The notes under the pieces were generated by a model, which was given only the letters and a program-made list of their open reading frames with translations, was not told the DNA's origin and did no database searches. A program made the position numbers and the translations under genes. Source: Pegea sp. RAD2-039 (Eukaryota; Chordata; Thaliacea; Salpida; Salpidae). From it: 64,000 nt of DNA. The DNA lies in the NCBI GenBank assembly GCA_034620365.1, contig JAQGEQ010000069.1, positions 1 to 64,000 on the forward strand, given 5' to 3'. Shown piece by piece: positions 61,407 to 64,000 of this stretch (the first letter of the stretch is position 1; each line of letters starts with the position of its first letter).

Positions 61407-61954
61407 AAATGAAACTAATTTTATAATTTAATTGATAAGCATTTTATTGACAAATATTGTTCAAATAGAAAGTTTTATATTAAAGTTGATACGAAAGTTT
61501 TTTAAAAGTTTACTATTATACAAACCAAATTAGTTTAATTTTTCTTATGAAGTTTTATTTATTTCAGATTTAAATTCATTTCTACTTAGAAAACTAAAAT
61601 TAAAAATGATCAATCGTACTGACGATGAAAAAATATATCAAAGCCACGTGACTTTTGACTTTTTTTGTGACTTTTTGTTTTAAAAAATGAGAGTACTATA
61701 AGACTCAGATATCATTTTCGTTTGATCTTCAAAATAATTTGCAAATTATACAAACCATTAAAGTAATTTATCCAGAGACTATTAATGTTCAAGATATTCT
61801 ATTTGCTAGAGAACGCAAACGATAAAAGCAAAAGCAAAATTTAAAATTAATGTTTTTATGTATTAATGTCATAATTTTATGAAAGAATAAAGAAATTAAT
61901 TAATTGTGAAAAGTTTTCAAAAATCTTTTAAGAAATTTAAGAAAGAATTCGTCT

Positions 61955-62080
61955 GAAGCTGATACCAACTGAACTCTAGATTGCGACAAAGTAATAAATA
62001 ATCAAAAACTCACGAATGCCTTATTTAACAATAATCAGTGGCTACTTAAAATTTAACTTGGAGTCCAAATACTTTTAAAC
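61955..62080 (-). other. Bipartite stem-loop element, type C
   Basis: GTTTAAA/TTTGGAC pairs at all seven positions with two G-T pairs, then TCCAAGTT. The second box is CAATCTAGAGTTCAGTTGG. The stem has changed on both sides relative to other copies yet still pairs. Confidence 0.5.
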
Positions 62081-62134
62081 GAAAATTCAATAAGTAAATA
62101 AGTTGAATAACTTGAATTTCCATATTTTACAAAA

Positions 62135-62480
62135 ATTATATATATATATCTAGAAATTACATACATAGAAGCATAAATAAATCAGTATATTTCTTTTATT
62201 AATTGAATTGTTTAAAAAACTATTACCACTACGTATTTTGCAAGATGCAGTCTTACATCTATTTGTTTTACAATTACTTATAATAGTAAGAAATATAAAA
62301 TTTTTACAGTTATTTTAATTATTAGCTTGAGTTTTAAACTTCTGTTTTTTCAAACATTTTTTTAGTTCATTTTATTTTGTATATGTTTTACAAATAATAT
62401 AAGAAAAGTCAAAATATTTATAAATAGTTTATTTACATTAGTCTAAAAAAGTAACTTTTTTTTATTAACGTTTTCATATA
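62135..62480. repeat. Inverted copy of 36,590-36,960
   Basis: Carries the lone type D-like stem AGATGTA/TGCATCT (62,243-62,260), paired throughout with one G-T pair. Confidence 0.7.
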
Positions 62481-62829
62481 TTTTAAAATTTTTGAATGGT
62501 TTTACAATCTTCAATAAACGATTTGTTTGATACAACCACTAAAATGTTGAATCTTTTAGTAAAGCACAAATATTTTGAAGAAACTTGTTTATATAACAGA
62601 GCAGAAAAAGACTTTGCCACAAAGTATTTAAATTAATTGTTTGTAAATTAATATATACAAGCCATATATAAACATGATCTACTAGATATTTCACCAATTA
62701 CAGATTCACAATTCTAAAGATGTGTTTATACAACTATTAAACCAAATTGTTGTTTTTTACAAAAAAATAAAAAACTTGAGATTTTCAAAAAACTTTTTGA
62801 ATATTTTTGAAATCTTTTTAATGAAATCT

Positions 62830-64000
62830 TTTGTTATAGTTATACTTAGAAAAAAAACAAAGAAATAAATTGATCAAAGAGATAAGTTTTCGATATTGGT
62901 TAGTTAATTTAATATTTATTAATAAACGTTCTACCAAACGTATAGTTGAAAAAAAAGTAGTCCTATTTAAAAACTTAAAGTTGGTTTAAAAAAAATTTTT
63001 TTAAATACGATTGACTTTTTTTTATGTTTTTAACATTTATTACTTAGGGCAAACTTTGAAAAATCTTTTCAAAATGCACCACCTTAATAGTAACTAAAAA
63101 TGACGCCTTTTGAAAGTTGTTTGAAAGAATTTATTTTATCTTAATATTTTTATTATAATACCTAACTGGCATTTTTTGTAAATTTCCCCTTTGGCAAGAA
63201 TCTTTTAAAGAATAAAAAGAAAGATAAAAGAAAGTTTTTGAACAAATTTTTAATACTTAGCTCTAAACTCTCAACATGCAAACTTTATACATGTAATATC
63301 GATAATGATTGAATTTTATTTATTAGAATTATATATACTTGACGTTCTAAACTGCAAACAATTATGGAAAGTAATCACCAAAAATAAAACTATGTTGTTT
63401 TTAGAAAATGAGTGTAAAAAATAAAATATTTTATTAACAAATTATAAAATTTTGCTTTAATATAGTTGGTTTAGTGTATACCGAAATTATTTATTTGTTA
63501 TCCTAGACAAGATATTTTATATGCTTTGTAGCGTATAAAATAAAAAAGTTCATAATTGTTATCTTTTTAGATCAACCTTTCAAAAATAAATTTATGGTAA
63601 ACTGTATTCACAACTCAAGTAATAAAAATCACATTTGCTTAAAACAATCAAATTATGCATATTGTAGAAATTTAGCGTGTGCTTTAAACAAAAATATAAT
63701 TTTGTCTAAATTCGTTCAACTTTCTTCTTCAGCAATAATCTAAATTGTTTGAATTATTAGTTTAATGCTTTAAAATTATCATTGTTTTGTTCTTATATCT
63801 TTGAGCGCGCTCTAGCGGAAAACAAAGCTAAAGAGATGAAAAGAACTTCATACAAATTCTTATTTCGTGTTTCTGCATATCCTTAGCATTGATTTCTACA
63901 AAAGTGAAGAAGTCTTGTAGGAATTGGAGTTAAAACAATATTCCTTTATTGATAACAATTGTTTAGCCTGTTTAGAATATTATTTTTTAATTTGAATGTA
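62830..64000. other. Right end of window, unassigned
   Basis: No gene, RNA gene or clear module copy is seen, apart from the GC-rich motif at 63,805 and a weak relative near 63,531 (TTTGTAGCGTATAAAATA, as at 26,900). Confidence 0.4.
63805..63818 (-). promoter_or_regulatory. CTCF-like motif 14
   Basis: GCGCGCTCTAGCGG, reverse complement CCGCTAGAGCGCGC, resembling the CTAGAGGGCGC variant of the CTCF core. Confidence 0.35.

Larger units (their letters stand above)
60300..61855. repeat. Ordered domain II unit, direct copy of 54,740-56,250
   Basis: Same block order as at 54.7 kb, with scattered differences. It is preceded by 59,750-60,300, which copies 27,880-28,440. Confidence 0.8.

Overview
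The window is strongly A+T-rich animal DNA (eukaryotic, probably a bilaterian invertebrate; species not identifiable by eye). Four things point that way: an intact two-ORF non-LTR retrotransposon (LINE) of the CR1/Jockey-like group with a PHD-finger ORF1, tRNA-derived SINEs, very long gene-free DNA, and motifs resembling the CTCF core. Apart from the LINE I find no convincing protein-coding gene. The other short open frames lie in repeats, and their frames are not kept between copies.

Region 1 (1-19.04 kb, 'domain I') is a scrambled array of repeat modules, here called Q, P, S, T, R and U. It is interrupted by the LINE (about 3.63-7.85 kb, minus strand), a fragment of a second LINE copy (1.42-1.69 kb), a SINE next to a tRNA-Gly-like sequence (11.19-11.43 kb), and a short repeat X (two copies). 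A second SINE sits at 19.58-19.79 kb, just past the end of domain I. Both SINEs end in the same roughly 53-bp tail as the LINE, so the LINE probably supplies their reverse transcriptase.

Region 2 (about 20.6-51.5 kb, 'domain II') is a giant imperfect inverted repeat: two arms of about 11.4 kb around a spacer of about 8.2 kb. Inside otherwise diverged arms, one 2.5-kb tract (23,619-26,136 and 46,058-48,575) shows no difference in the stretches I compared and no length change, with abrupt edges. This suggests gene conversion between arms. Region 3 (51.5-64 kb) continues with further direct and inverted segmental copies of the same sequences.

The observation most worth following is that both array types, although different in overall sequence, carry the same bipartite element on either strand. 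It is a short perfect or near-perfect stem-loop followed by a CTCCAAATTT-like box, then about 65-105 nt, then a box resembling CAATCTNNNGTTTGTGG. I list about forty copies. The stem has four unrelated sequences (types A to D) that all still pair, which suggests structured non-coding RNA genes rather than protein fragments. In domain II, type D and type C elements alternate in a fixed order, often with a CTCF-like GC-rich motif between them. The four best CTCF-like matches point towards the centre of the giant inverted repeat from both sides. Structure, copy counts and alignments here were made by eye; no alignment, folding or database search was run.
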